Part shown: piece by piece, positions 18,038 through 28,390 of the stretch
Numbering within the stretch: the first letter of the stretch is position 1
Layout of the letters: every line of letters begins with the position of its first letter
NCBI RefSeq assembly: GCF_900111075.1
Contig: NZ_FOFZ01000002.1
Location: 434,001-498,000, forward strand
Direction of reading: 5' to 3'
DNA length: 64,000 nucleotides
Source of the DNA: Flavobacterium frigoris
Lineage (GTDB): Bacteria; Bacteroidota; Bacteroidia; Flavobacteriales; Flavobacteriaceae
Translations under genes and position numbers: made by a program
Notes under the pieces: model-generated
What the model was told of the DNA's origin: nothing
The model's database searches: none
Seen by the model: the letters and a program-made list of their open reading frames with translations, nothing else

Positions 18038-20878
18038 ATGTCAGAACAAAAACGTCTCTTTCTACTCGATGCTTATGCTTTAATTTTCCGCGGGTACTAC
18101 GCTTTTATAAAAAACCCAAGAATCAATTCTAAAGGAATGGATACTTCGGCCATTATGGGTTTTATGAACTCCTTGATGGATGTTATCAAAAGAGAAAAAC
18201 CAGATCATTTGGCAGTTGCTTTTGATAATGGCGGAAGCCAATTAAGAAATGAGATATTCCCAGAATATAAAGCAAATCGTGATGCAACCCCTGAAGCCAT
18301 TAAGATTGCCGTTCCATACATTCAATCCTTATTGAAAGCTATGCACATTCCTATTATAGAAGTCAAAGGCTATGAAGCCGATGATTTGATAGGAACTATT
18401 GCAAAACAAGCAGAAAAAGAGAACTATAAAGTCTTTATGGTCACTCCTGACAAGGATTTTGCGCAACTAGTTTCTGAAAATATATTCATGTACAAACCAG
18501 CCCGAATGGGTAATGGTATAGAAATATGGGGGGTTCCAGAAGTATTGGAAAAATTCCAAATTGAGAGACCGGAACAAGTAATTGACTTTCTAGGAATGAT
18601 GGGCGACGCAGCAGACAACATTCCCGGATTACCTGGTGTGGGAGAAGTTACCGCTAAGAAATTCTTGAAAGAATACGGATCAATGGAAAACCTTTTGGCT
18701 AATACAGACAAGCTAAAAGGAAAAATGAAGGAGAATATTGAGGCCAATAAAGAGAAAGGTATTTTATCGAAAACTTTAGCGACTATTCTTCTTGATTGCC
18801 CAGTTGTTTTTGACGAAAAGGATTATGAGTTATCAACTCCAGATGTCGAAAAAACAGACGCGCTTTTTAATGAGCTAGAATTTAGAAGAATGGCAGAACA
18901 ATTTGACGCTATATTTAAAAAAGGAGGAACAGCAACTGCAAGCAAGCCTACTGATGATTCCGACCAACCCAAAAAAGCCCAACAAAACAACGATGACCAG
19001 TTTGATCTTTTTGGTAGTGCAATTTCTGATGAATCTTCTGAAGAAACCCACCATAAATACTACAACACCTTAGCCGATACCGAACATTCTTATCAGATTA
19101 TTCAAGGAGATTTAGGGCTAAAATTATTGTTGCAAAATTTATTAAAACAAACTTCTGTTTGCTTTGACACGGAAACTACCGGACTAGATGCCTTGCATGC
19201 TGAATTAGTGGGAATTTCTTTCTCCTTCGAAAAAGGAAAAGGATTTTATGTTCCATTTCCAGAAAATCAGGATGAGGCAAAAGCGCTGATAGAAAAGTTT
19301 ATTCCTTTTTTCGAAAATGAGAACATTGAGAAAATTGGACAAAATCTAAAATATGATTTAAAAATACTTTCCAACTATGACATTACTGTAGAAGGAAAAT
19401 TATTCGACACCATGATTGCTCATTATCTGATCAATCCAGATATGCGCCATAATATGGATATTCTGGCCGAAACTTATTTGAAATATTCCCCAAAGCCTAT
19501 TGAAGACTTAATTGGAAAAAAAGGAAAAAACCAAAAGTCGATGCGCGAAGTCGCATTAGAGGAAATAAAAGAATACGCTGCTGAAGATGCAGATGTAACA
19601 CTCCAATTAAAAGAAATATTTACCGCTGAGTTAGACAAAACAGAAACCAAAAAGCTTTTTGACGAAATTGAGATTCCGTTAGTAAAAGTATTGGCCGATA
19701 TGGAAAAGGAAGGTATCCGTGTGGACGTCGATTTTCTAAAATCACTTTCTAAAGAATTGGACAATGATATTAAATCATTGGAAAAAAACATTTACGAAAC
19801 CGCCGGCCATTCCTTTAATTTAGCTTCACCAAAACAACTGGGTGAAGTTTTATTTGACAAACTAAAAATTGGCGGAGCCAAACAAAAGAAAACCAAAACT
19901 GGCCAATACGCCACAGGTGAAGAAGTACTGAGTTATTTAGCCAATGATAATCCAATTGTGAAAGACATCTTGAATTGGCGACAACTAATAAAACTGCAAA
20001 ACACGTATGTTGATGCTTTACCCAACCAAGTAGACAAAATCACCGGTCGCATTCATACGGATTATATGCAAACTGTAGCCGCAACGGGTCGTTTGAGTTC
20101 TAATAATCCAAATCTTCAAAATATCCCCATTCGTACAGAAAGAGGAAGGCAAATTAGAAAAGCATTTGTAGCCAGAGACGAAAATTACACTTTAATCTCT
20201 GCCGATTACTCTCAAATTGAATTGCGCATCATTGCTGCACTGAGTGGAGAGGAAAACATGATAAAAGCTTTTCTAAATAACGAAGACATTCATAAATCTA
20301 CAGCTTCAAAAGTATTTGATGTTCCTTTAGAAGAAGTCACTCGTGAGCAACGAAGTCACGCAAAAACAGTAAACTTCGGAATTATATACGGGGTTTCGGC
20401 TTTTGGACTGAGCAATCAAACTTCATTGTCAAGAAGCGAAAGTGCCGCCTTGATAGAAGCCTATTACAAAACCTATCCCCGATTGAAATCTTATATTCAA
20501 GAGCAAATTGAATTTGCACGCGAAAACGGCTATGTACAAACAATCCTGGGACGTCGTCGCTATTTAAAAGACATTAATTCTCAAAACGCCATGGTGCGTG
20601 GCGGCGCAGAACGAAATGCAGTAAATGCCCCGATACAAGGAAGCGCAGCTGATATTATTAAGATTGCCATGATCAACATCCATAAAAAACTAACTTCAGA
20701 AAACTGGAAAAGTAAGATACTACTACAGGTTCATGATGAACTTGTGTTTGATGCACACAACAGTGAATTAGAAAAAATCCAACCGATGATTAAGCACGAA
20801 ATGGAAAATGCATTTAAACTTGACGTACCTTTAACTGTAGAATTAGGAATGGGTAAAGATTGGCTAGAAGCGCATTAG
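18038..20878 (+). CDS. polA: DNA polymerase I
   Basis: 946 residues with all three domains: 5'-3' exonuclease/FEN (about 1-290, with FLGMMGDAADNIPGLPGVG), 3'-5' proofreading exonuclease (DTETTGLD near residue 377 retained, so proofreading is probably active), and the polymerase domain with DYSQIELR (motif A, about 724), the O-helix region RSHAKTVNFGIIYG and QVHDELVF (motif C, about 897). It fills gaps in repair and removes Okazaki primers. The linker at about 295-335 is low-complexity. Monocistronic, with a terminator shared with the LacI-type gene. Confidence 0.98.
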   Translation: MSEQKRLFLLDAYALIFRGYYAFIKNPRINSKGMDTSAIMGFMNSLMDVIKREKPDHLAVAFDNGGSQLRNEIFPEYKANRDATPEAIKIAVPYIQSLLKAMHIPIIEVKGYEADDLIGTIAKQAEKENYKVFMVTPDKDFAQLVSENIFMYKPARMGNGIEIWGVPEVLEKFQIERPEQVIDFLGMMGDAADNIPGLPGVGEVTAKKFLKEYGSMENLLANTDKLKGKMKENIEANKEKGILSKTLATILLDCPVVFDEKDYELSTPDVEKTDALFNELEFRRMAEQFDAIFKKGGTATASKPTDDSDQPKKAQQNNDDQFDLFGSAISDESSEETHHKYYNTLADTEHSYQIIQGDLGLKLLLQNLLKQTSVCFDTETTGLDALHAELVGISFSFEKGKGFYVPFPENQDEAKALIEKFIPFFENENIEKIGQNLKYDLKILSNYDITVEGKLFDTMIAHYLINPDMRHNMDILAETYLKYSPKPIEDLIGKKGKNQKSMREVALEEIKEYAAEDADVTLQLKEIFTAELDKTETKKLFDEIEIPLVKVLADMEKEGIRVDVDFLKSLSKELDNDIKSLEKNIYETAGHSFNLASPKQLGEVLFDKLKIGGAKQKKTKTGQYATGEEVLSYLANDNPIVKDILNWRQLIKLQNTYVDALPNQVDKITGRIHTDYMQTVAATGRLSSNNPNLQNIPIRTERGRQIRKAFVARDENYTLISADYSQIELRIIAALSGEENMIKAFLNNEDIHKSTASKVFDVPLEEVTREQRSHAKTVNFGIIYGVSAFGLSNQTSLSRSESAALIEAYYKTYPRLKSYIQEQIEFARENGYVQTILGRRRYLKDINSQNAMVRGGAERNAVNAPIQGSAADIIKIAMINIHKKLTSENWKSKILLQVHDELVFDAHNSELEKIQPMIKHEMENAFKLDVPLTVELGMGKDWLEAH

Positions 20879-20915
20879 ACGTTAAAAATTAAAACTCAAT
20901 AGCGTTTAAAATAAA

Positions 20916-20952
20916 AAAGTCCATCTGAAAATTAAACTTTCAAATGGACTTT
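20916..20952. terminator. Bidirectional terminator between polA and the LacI-type gene
   Basis: 15-bp stem AAAGTCCATCTGAAA / TTTCAAATGGACTTT with one mismatch and T or A runs on both sides. Confidence 0.8.
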
Positions 20953-20983
20953 TTTTTTATGTTTTAAATATCCTTACTTATAA

Positions 20984-22009
20984 CTACCCTTTTCTGGTAG
21001 ACTCTCTTTCTTTAAGTTTCGTTTTTATCACCACCGTTTCATAAGGAATGTGTTCCTCTTTCGATTCTAATCTGTCAATAAGTAATTTAGCAGCTACTTC
21101 TCCAATTTCTACACCGTGCTGACTTATGGTCGTTAAACTTGGCGTCAATCGTCTTGAAGCTAATATCCCGTCAGCAAAACCAATTATAGAAAGTTCTTCA
21201 GGGATTTTGTATCCCTTTTTTAAGCCCATTTTTAAAGCCGCGACAGAGTCATTTTCCTCTAAGGCAAAAACACCATCAATGGCATTATTATCAAAAACAG
21301 CATCAATTTTACTTTTCAAATCTTCTTCTGAATCTGTACGAAGAATTATATATTCATTTATTGGCATATTATTATCCTTTAAAGCTTTCAAATACCCCTC
21401 AGCTCTTAATTTTCCCACACTCAAATTATCTACCGAGGACAACAAAGCAATATTTTTGCATCCCAAATCGATTAATCGCTGCGTAGAATTTAACGCCGAA
21501 TCAAAGTCGTCAACAATCACTTTGTCACATTCAATACCATCCGCAGTTCTATCAAACATAACGATAGGAGTGCCATCATTGATAATTGCCGAAAAGTGAT
21601 TGTATTCATGCAGTTTTTGCGCTTCTTCAGACACTGATAAAATAAATCCGTCTATCGTACCATTACTCAACATTTCTAAAGTATGCGCTTCCTTGTCCAT
21701 GGATTCATTAGAAATACACATAATAACGTTGTATCCTTTTTCATCTGCTACTTTTTCAATACCGCTAAATACTTTGGCAAAAAAAGAATTAAGAATATTG
21801 GGTATAATAACCCCTATTGTTTTTGTTTTTCGATTTTTAAGATTTAAACCAATCACATTGGGCTTATAGTTTTTTAACTTTGCATATTCCTTAATTTTAA
21901 TTTTTGTCTGATCACTAATTTCAGGACTATCATTAAGTGCTTTTGAAACTGTAGAAACAGAAACGTTAAGTTCTTTCGCTATTTGTTTTAGAGTTGCTTT
22001 GACTTTCAT
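20984..22009 (-). CDS. LacI-family transcriptional regulator
   Basis: 341 residues: LacI helix-turn-helix and hinge (ATLKQIAKELNVSVSTVSKALNDSPEIS, then the hinge near YKPNVIGLNLK) followed by a periplasmic-binding-like effector domain (TKTIGVIIPNILNSFFAKVFSGIE). Such proteins repress sugar-use genes and release on binding a sugar or sugar phosphate. Here the neighbours are polA and ribosomal protein genes, with no transporter or glycosidase in reach, so the regulon is elsewhere and the ligand cannot be guessed. Confidence 0.9.
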   Translation of the reverse strand: MKVKATLKQIAKELNVSVSTVSKALNDSPEISDQTKIKIKEYAKLKNYKPNVIGLNLKNRKTKTIGVIIPNILNSFFAKVFSGIEKVADEKGYNVIMCISNESMDKEAHTLEMLSNGTIDGFILSVSEEAQKLHEYNHFSAIINDGTPIVMFDRTADGIECDKVIVDDFDSALNSTQRLIDLGCKNIALLSSVDNLSVGKLRAEGYLKALKDNNMPINEYIILRTDSEEDLKSKIDAVFDNNAIDGVFALEENDSVAALKMGLKKGYKIPEELSIIGFADGILASRRLTPSLTTISQHGVEIGEVAAKLLIDRLESKEEHIPYETVVIKTKLKERESTRKG

Positions 22010-22279
22010 AATTAAGTAGTTGTTAACTTTACAAGCAATTTAAGAGAAATCCATCTTAACCTGCTAAATAATAGTTTTTTTTATTGCGAATAGCTGTTTT
22101 TTTTAGCTGATGAACTTTCATTACCACTTCGCAATATAAAAATTATTTCGATAACAAAAGTAATATAAAAATAGAAAGTCGCCACAATGTATAATTGCAA
22201 AAGAGAACTAATACATGCCGCATCAAATATACGATTGATAATCAGTGGCAAAACGAGTGAAAATTATTCTTTTAAGGTA

Positions 22280-22310
22280 TTTGTATTTAAAATAATTAAT
22301 TGTACTTTTG
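22280..22310 (+). promoter_or_regulatory. Predicted promoter of rplM-rpsI
   Basis: -33 box TTTG (22280-22283) and -7 box TACTTTTG (22303-22310) with 19 bases between, both matching the Bacteroidota consensus. Confidence 0.65.
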
Positions 22311-22330
22311 CATCCCCTTTAATGGGGATG
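22311..22330 (+). promoter_or_regulatory. Hairpin at the 5' end of the rplM leader
   Basis: Stem CATCCCC / GGGGATG with a 6-base loop beginning immediately after the -7 box, so the stem forms the very 5' end of the mRNA. No T run follows. It may stabilise the transcript or be bound by L13 for autoregulation; this is inference. Confidence 0.5.
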
Positions 22331-22353
22331 GAATGTTTAATTAAAATAATATT

Positions 22354-22809
22354 ATGGACGCATTAAGCTACAAAACAAAATCAGCAAGCAAAGCCACCGT
22401 TACAAAGGAGTGGATTGTTGTAGATGCTGATGGGCATAACTTAGGTCGTCTTGCTTCAAAAGTCGCTATGATTTTAAGAGGTAAGTACAAACCAAGTTAC
22501 ACACCGCACGTTGACTGTGGAGATAACGTAATTGTTATCAACTCAGAGAAAATCAACCTTACAGGTAACAAAATGGACGAGAAAATTTACATGCGTCACA
22601 CAGGTTACCCAGGAGGTCAAAGAACTTTAACTGCTAAAGTATTGCAATCAAAAAACCCTGCATTACTAGTAGAAAAAGCTGTAAAAGGAATGTTACCAAA
22701 GAATAAAATTGGTGCTGAACTTTTTAGAAATTTAAATGTTGTTGTTGGTTCAGAGCACAAACAAGGTGCGCAAAAACCGAGAACAGTTAACCTTAACGAT
22801 CTTAAGTAA
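22354..22809 (+). CDS. rplM: 50S ribosomal protein L13
   Basis: 151 residues; the L13 core is clear (EWIVVDADGHNLGRLASKVA, then YTPHVDCGDNVIVINSEK, YMRHTGYPGGQR and the C-terminal VKGMLPKNKIG). It has a short N-terminal extension compared with E. coli L13, usual in Bacteroidota. Stop codon TAA and the rpsI ATG share one base (22809), so translation is probably coupled. Confidence 0.98.
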   Translation: MDALSYKTKSASKATVTKEWIVVDADGHNLGRLASKVAMILRGKYKPSYTPHVDCGDNVIVINSEKINLTGNKMDEKIYMRHTGYPGGQRTLTAKVLQSKNPALLVEKAVKGMLPKNKIGAELFRNLNVVVGSEHKQGAQKPRTVNLNDLK

Positions 22810-23195
22810 TGGGAGTTATTCACAAAATCGGTAGAAGAAAAACCGCTGTTGCACGTGTTTATGTTTCGGAAGGAACAGGAGTAATCACTGTAAACAAAAA
22901 AGAATTCGCAACTTACTTCCCAACAGCTACTTTACAGTACAAAGTTATGCAACCAATGTCTATGACAGAAAATGCAACTAACTTTGATGTAAAAGTAAAT
23001 GTTTATGGAGGAGGTTCAACTGGACAAGCAGAAGCTGTAAGAATGGCATTAGCACGTGTTATGTGTGAAGTGAATCCTGAAAACAGACTTATCTTGAAAC
23101 CAGAAGGTTTATTGACAAGAGATCCAAGAATGGTTGAACGTAAGAAATTCGGTCAGAAGAAAGCTCGTAAGAAATTTCAATTCTCGAAACGTTAA
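22809..23195 (+). CDS. rpsI: 30S ribosomal protein S9
   Basis: 128 residues ending in the Lys/Arg tail KKFQFSKR that reaches toward the P-site tRNA; the signature GGGSTGQAEAVRMALARVM is present. Start overlaps the rplM stop by one base, the classical rplM-rpsI pair. Confidence 0.98.
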   Translation: MGVIHKIGRRKTAVARVYVSEGTGVITVNKKEFATYFPTATLQYKVMQPMSMTENATNFDVKVNVYGGGSTGQAEAVRMALARVMCEVNPENRLILKPEGLLTRDPRMVERKKFGQKKARKKFQFSKR

Positions 23196-23204
23196 TATTG
23201 CCTG

Positions 23205-23226
23205 TCTTGAATACATTTATTCAAGA
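23205..23226 (+). other. Hairpin after rpsI
   Basis: 9-bp stem TCTTGAATA / TATTCAAGA with a 4-base loop, but without a strong T run. It could be a weak terminator or a processing site before rpsB. A second small perfect stem CCTACC / GGTAGG lies at 23269-23282 in the rpsB leader. Confidence 0.4.
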
Positions 23227-23366
23227 CTTATTGAGTTTATTATTGAATTTAAAACAATGTTGTTGTTGCCTACCGAGGTAGGAATTAGTTTAGCATCTAA
23301 ATGTATTTAGCCGAGAAATCGCCATTCATACATTGCTAATCAACAGAACGTAAACTAGTACAAAAA

Positions 23367-24200
23367 ATGTCAAACAAAGTAGAAGTAAAAGAATTACTAG
23401 AAGCAGGTGTTCACTTCGGACACATGACTAGAAAATGGGATCCAAACATGGCTCCTTACATTTATATGGAACGTAATGGTATTCACATTATCAATCTATA
23501 TAAAACTGCAGCAAAAATTGAAGAAGCTAATGAAGCTTTGAAAAAAATCGCTGCATCAGGTAGAAAAATATTATTTGTTGCTACCAAAAAACAAGCAAAA
23601 GACATCGTTGCTGAAAAAGCAAAAGCTGCAAACATGCCTTACATCACTGAAAGATGGCCTGGTGGAATGCTAACTAACTTCGTGACTATCCGTAAAGCTG
23701 TTAAAAAAATGGCTACTATTGATAAAATGAAGAAAGATGGTACATTCATGACCCTTTCTAAGAAAGAGCGTTTACAAGTTGATCGTCTTCGTGCTAAATT
23801 AGAGAAAAATTTAGGTTCAATTTCTGATATGTCAAGATTACCAGCTGCATTATTTGTAGTAGATATCAAAGCAGAACACATCGCAATAAAAGAAGCTCAA
23901 AAATTAAACATTCCAGTTTTTGCAATGGTTGATACTAACTCTGATCCTCGTGAAGTAGAGTTCGTAATTCCATCAAATGATGATGCTTCTAAATCAATCG
24001 ATAAAATTTTAACTTTAGTAACAGCTGCAATTGTTGAAGGACTTTCTGATAGAGGTTCTGATAAAGACGCAGATGCAACTGAAAAAGCGGCTCCAGCAGC
24101 TGAAAAAGTAGCTCCAGTAGCAACTGAAACAGCAGCTCCAGCAGTAACTGAGACTGTAGCTCCGGCTGCTGATACAGTAGCTCCAGCAACTGAAGAATAA
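23367..24200 (+). CDS. rpsB: 30S ribosomal protein S2
   Basis: 277 residues. The S2 core spans about 1-230 (LLEAGVHFGHMTRKWDP, RWPGGMLTNF, PALFVVDIKAEHIAIKEA, VDTNSDP). A C-terminal tail of about 46 residues is an Ala/Pro/Glu/Val/Thr repeat (units like TEKAAPAA, TETAAPAV), which also appears at DNA level as an imperfect tandem repeat of about 24 bases. The tail is absent from shorter S2 proteins and is acidic, probably disordered. 171 bases after rpsI and followed by tsf, the usual rpsB-tsf pair. Confidence 0.97.
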   Translation: MSNKVEVKELLEAGVHFGHMTRKWDPNMAPYIYMERNGIHIINLYKTAAKIEEANEALKKIAASGRKILFVATKKQAKDIVAEKAKAANMPYITERWPGGMLTNFVTIRKAVKKMATIDKMKKDGTFMTLSKKERLQVDRLRAKLEKNLGSISDMSRLPAALFVVDIKAEHIAIKEAQKLNIPVFAMVDTNSDPREVEFVIPSNDDASKSIDKILTLVTAAIVEGLSDRGSDKDADATEKAAPAAEKVAPVATETAAPAVTETVAPAADTVAPATEE

Positions 24201-24210
24201 AACAATATTT

Positions 24211-24310
24211 AAATTCCAAATTTTAAATTCCAAATTCCAGAATAAAAATTAGAAACAATAAGTTGATAATTTGATAAAATTGGAATTTGGGATTTAGGAA
24301 TTGGAATTTT
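24211..24310. repeat. Degenerate AAATTCCAAATT inverted repeat between rpsB and tsf
   Basis: Left arm 24211-24240 holds three AAATTCC-type units; right arm 24280-24310 holds the complementary TTGGAATTT units, so the RNA can form a long imperfect stem with a loop of about 40 bases. No T run, so it is not an obvious terminator. Confidence 0.55.
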
Positions 24311-24338
24311 TACTTTTAACCTTATAAAAAAATACAAC

Positions 24339-25163
24339 ATGGCAACAATAACTGCTGCAGACGTAAATAAATTAAGAACAGCTACAGGTGCTGGAATGAT
24401 GGATTGTAAAAAAGCATTAGTAGAAGCTGATGGTGATTTTGAATTAGCAATCGAAAACCTACGTAAAAAAGGACAAAAAGTAGCTGCAAACCGTTCAGAT
24501 AGAGAATCTACTGAAGGTGCTGCAATTGCTGTTGTAAATGCTGACAAAACTGCTGGTGTTGTTATCACATTAAACTGTGAAACTGACTTCGTAGGTATGA
24601 ATGAAAGTTTTGTAAAAATGGCTACTGAAATGGCTAATCAAGCATTGAACTTTGATACTAAAGAAGCATTTTTAGCTTCAGATTTCAACGGAATAACTGT
24701 TGCTGATAAATTGATCGAGCAAACTGGAGTTATCGGTGAAAAATTAGAAATTAGAACTTTCGAGAAATTAGAAGGTGCATTTGTAGGGTCTTACATCCAC
24801 TCTGGTAACAAGATCGCTACTTTGGTAGCTTTATCTGCTGCTCCTGCTGGTGCTGAAGAAGTTTCAAGAAACGTTGCTATGCAAGCCGCTGCTATGTCTC
24901 CTATCGCGTTAAACGAAGAAGGTGTAGATGCTGCAATTATCGAAAAAGAAATCGAAATCGCAAAAGATCTTTTGCGTCAAGAAGGTAAGCCAGAAGCAAT
25001 GTTAGACAATATCGCTAAAGGGAAACTAGCTCGTTTCTTTAAAGACAATACCTTGGTAAACCAAGATTATATTAAAGACAACAAATTGAGCGTGGCTAAC
25101 TACGTAAAATCTTTAGATAAAGATCTTATCGTTACAGGTTTCAAAAGAGCTGCTTTAGGATAA
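24339..25163 (+). CDS. tsf: Translation elongation factor Ts
   Basis: 274 residues with the N-terminal UBA-like domain (VNKLRTATGAGMMDCKKALVEADGDFE), the TDFVGMNESF motif that contacts the EF-Tu nucleotide site, and the core and dimerisation domains. It exchanges GDP for GTP on EF-Tu. Second gene of rpsB-tsf; strong terminator follows. Confidence 0.98.
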   Translation: MATITAADVNKLRTATGAGMMDCKKALVEADGDFELAIENLRKKGQKVAANRSDRESTEGAAIAVVNADKTAGVVITLNCETDFVGMNESFVKMATEMANQALNFDTKEAFLASDFNGITVADKLIEQTGVIGEKLEIRTFEKLEGAFVGSYIHSGNKIATLVALSAAPAGAEEVSRNVAMQAAAMSPIALNEEGVDAAIIEKEIEIAKDLLRQEGKPEAMLDNIAKGKLARFFKDNTLVNQDYIKDNKLSVANYVKSLDKDLIVTGFKRAALG

Positions 25164-25183
25164 TTTATTCTATATTTCATATC

Positions 25184-25217
25184 AAATCCCATTTCGAAGC
25201 AATTTGAAATGGGATTT
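25184..25217 (+). terminator. Terminator of tsf
   Basis: 12-bp perfect stem AAATCCCATTTC / GAAATGGGATTT with a 10-base loop and T-rich tail. Confidence 0.85.
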
Positions 25218-25223
25218 TTCTTT

Positions 25224-25231
25224 TATATTTG
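25224..25231 (+). promoter_or_regulatory. Predicted -7 promoter box of tag
   Basis: TATATTTG, full TAnnTTTG match; leaves a short leader of about 15 bases to the ATG at 25251. Confidence 0.5.
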
Positions 25232-25250
25232 AATTTCTAAACTCTAAATT

Positions 25251-25811
25251 ATGGAAACTAAATCAAGATGTGGCTGGTGTCAATCTAGTGCACTTTACAA
25301 AGAATACCACGATCAAGAATGGGGAACTCCAGTTTATGATGACGCTACCTTATTTGAGTTTTTAATTCTAGAGACCTTTCAAGCTGGACTGAGTTGGATT
25401 ACCATTCTAAACAAAAGAGAAAATTTCCGCAAAGCTTTTGACCAATTCAATTATAAAAAAATCGCTCAATATAACGATGATAAAATTCTCGATTTATTAC
25501 AAGACGCTGGGATTATTCGCAACAAACTAAAAGTCTATTCGGCTGTTACTAATGCGCAAGCTTTTATAAAAATCCAAGAAGAATTTGGCAGTTTTTCTAA
25601 ATACATTTGGAATTTTACAGATGGAAAAACAATCATCAACAACCCAAAAACACTTAAAGACGTTCCTGCAACTACCCCACTTTCTGACGTAATAAGTAAA
25701 GATTTAAAAAAAAGAAGCTTTAAATTTGTAGGCTCCACTGTTATTTATGCACTCATGCAAGCAACGGGAATGGTCGACGACCACGTTGAAAATTGCTGGA
25801 AAAAAGCCTAA
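25251..25811 (+). CDS. tag: DNA-3-methyladenine glycosylase I
   Basis: 186 residues, the usual length. Tag signatures are present: CGWCQSS and the C-terminal HVENC supply the zinc-binding Cys/His set, with YHDQEWGTPVYDD and LILETFQAGLSWITILNKRE as the base-binding and catalytic regions. The enzyme removes 3-methyladenine from alkylated DNA. Monocistronic, between tsf and the thi operon; no link to either is apparent. Confidence 0.95.
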   Translation: METKSRCGWCQSSALYKEYHDQEWGTPVYDDATLFEFLILETFQAGLSWITILNKRENFRKAFDQFNYKKIAQYNDDKILDLLQDAGIIRNKLKVYSAVTNAQAFIKIQEEFGSFSKYIWNFTDGKTIINNPKTLKDVPATTPLSDVISKDLKKRSFKFVGSTVIYALMQATGMVDDHVENCWKKA

Positions 25812-25917
25812 TTTAAAAAGATAAAATCCACTACTTCAATTTGGCTATTTCACAAATAAAACGATAACACATCAAAAATTTAACTTTAAACCTTAAACTT
25901 TAAACCAAATAAACCCC

Positions 25918-25925
25918 TACATTTG
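25918..25925 (+). promoter_or_regulatory. Predicted -7 promoter box of the thi operon
   Basis: TACATTTG directly upstream of the TPP aptamer. The TonB receptor with the second TPP riboswitch uses the same box (42883-42890). Confidence 0.65.
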
Positions 25926-25930
25926 TTTCA

Positions 25931-26010
25931 ACTTTAGGGGTGTCTACAACATTGTAGGCTGAGAATTACCCTCTGAACCTGATCTAGTTCATACTAGCGT
26001 AGGGAAAAGT
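25931..26010 (+). ncRNA. TPP (thiamine pyrophosphate) riboswitch of the thi operon
   Basis: The conserved THI-box parts are visible in order: ACTTTAGGGGTG, the P3 stem, CTGAGAATTACCC (25969 region), GAACCTGATCTAGTTC, ACTAGCGTAGGGAAAAGT, with P1 closed by ACTT (25931) and AAGT (26007). It lies just upstream of thiS and would shut the operon off when TPP is high. Confidence 0.96.
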
Positions 26011-26048
26011 AAGATGACTTCCGTGGTCCCATTGTGGGCACTTTGTAG

Positions 26049-26091
26049 CCATTCCTAAAGTATAACTATATACTAAATTCAACAGGAATGG
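26049..26091 (+). promoter_or_regulatory. Start-codon-sequestering hairpin before thiS
   Basis: CCATTCCT (26049-26056) is perfectly complementary to AGGAATGG (26084-26091), which contains the Shine-Dalgarno-like AGGA and the thiS ATG (26088). This looks like a translational expression platform of the riboswitch. Confidence 0.55.
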
Positions 26092-26294
26092 AACTAAAAA
26101 TCAACAACCAAATCAAACAATTTCAAGCAAATGCCGTAAGCATTCAAGAGCTGCTCGATATTGAATTTCACCAAAAACAATCTGGCATTGCCGTTGCAAT
26201 CAACAATACCGTTATTCCAAAATCCAACTGGAACGACTACCCCTTATCCCAATCTGACGAAATTTTAATTATTTCTGCAACCCAAGGAGGCTAA
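26088..26294 (+). CDS. thiS: Sulfur carrier protein ThiS
   Basis: 68 residues, ubiquitin-like fold, ending in the required Gly-Gly (ISATQGG) that ThiF adenylates and that then carries thiocarboxylate sulfur for thiazole synthesis by ThiG. First gene of the thi operon, directly after the riboswitch; its start codon lies in a predicted hairpin. Confidence 0.95.
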   Translation: MELKINNQIKQFQANAVSIQELLDIEFHQKQSGIAVAINNTVIPKSNWNDYPLSQSDEILIISATQGG

Positions 26295-26299
26295 TTAGG

Positions 26300-28341
<2,042 letters not shown>

Positions 28342-28369
28342 TCCCCCTAGTCCCCGAAAAGGGAACTCT
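28342..28369. repeat. C-rich intergenic hairpin repeat, copy 1
   Basis: Starts right after the thiC stop: TCCCCCTAGTCCCC-gaaaa-GGGA. Same type as 31101-31131, 39289-39321 and 53541-53566. Confidence 0.45.
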
Positions 28370-28390
28370 AATTTGACTTATAAAATACAA

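Larger units (their letters stand above)
22010..22353. other. Intergenic region upstream of rplM
   Basis: Divergent region between the LacI-type gene and rplM. It holds the rplM promoter (22280-22310) and a 5' hairpin (22311-22330); the remaining about 270 bases are AT-rich and show nothing else that I can support. Confidence 0.5.

Noticed and set aside
24209..24568. Overlapping minus-strand frames at the rpsB-tsf junction
   Set aside because: They are antisense to rpsB, tsf and the AAATTCC inverted repeat and have no family features.
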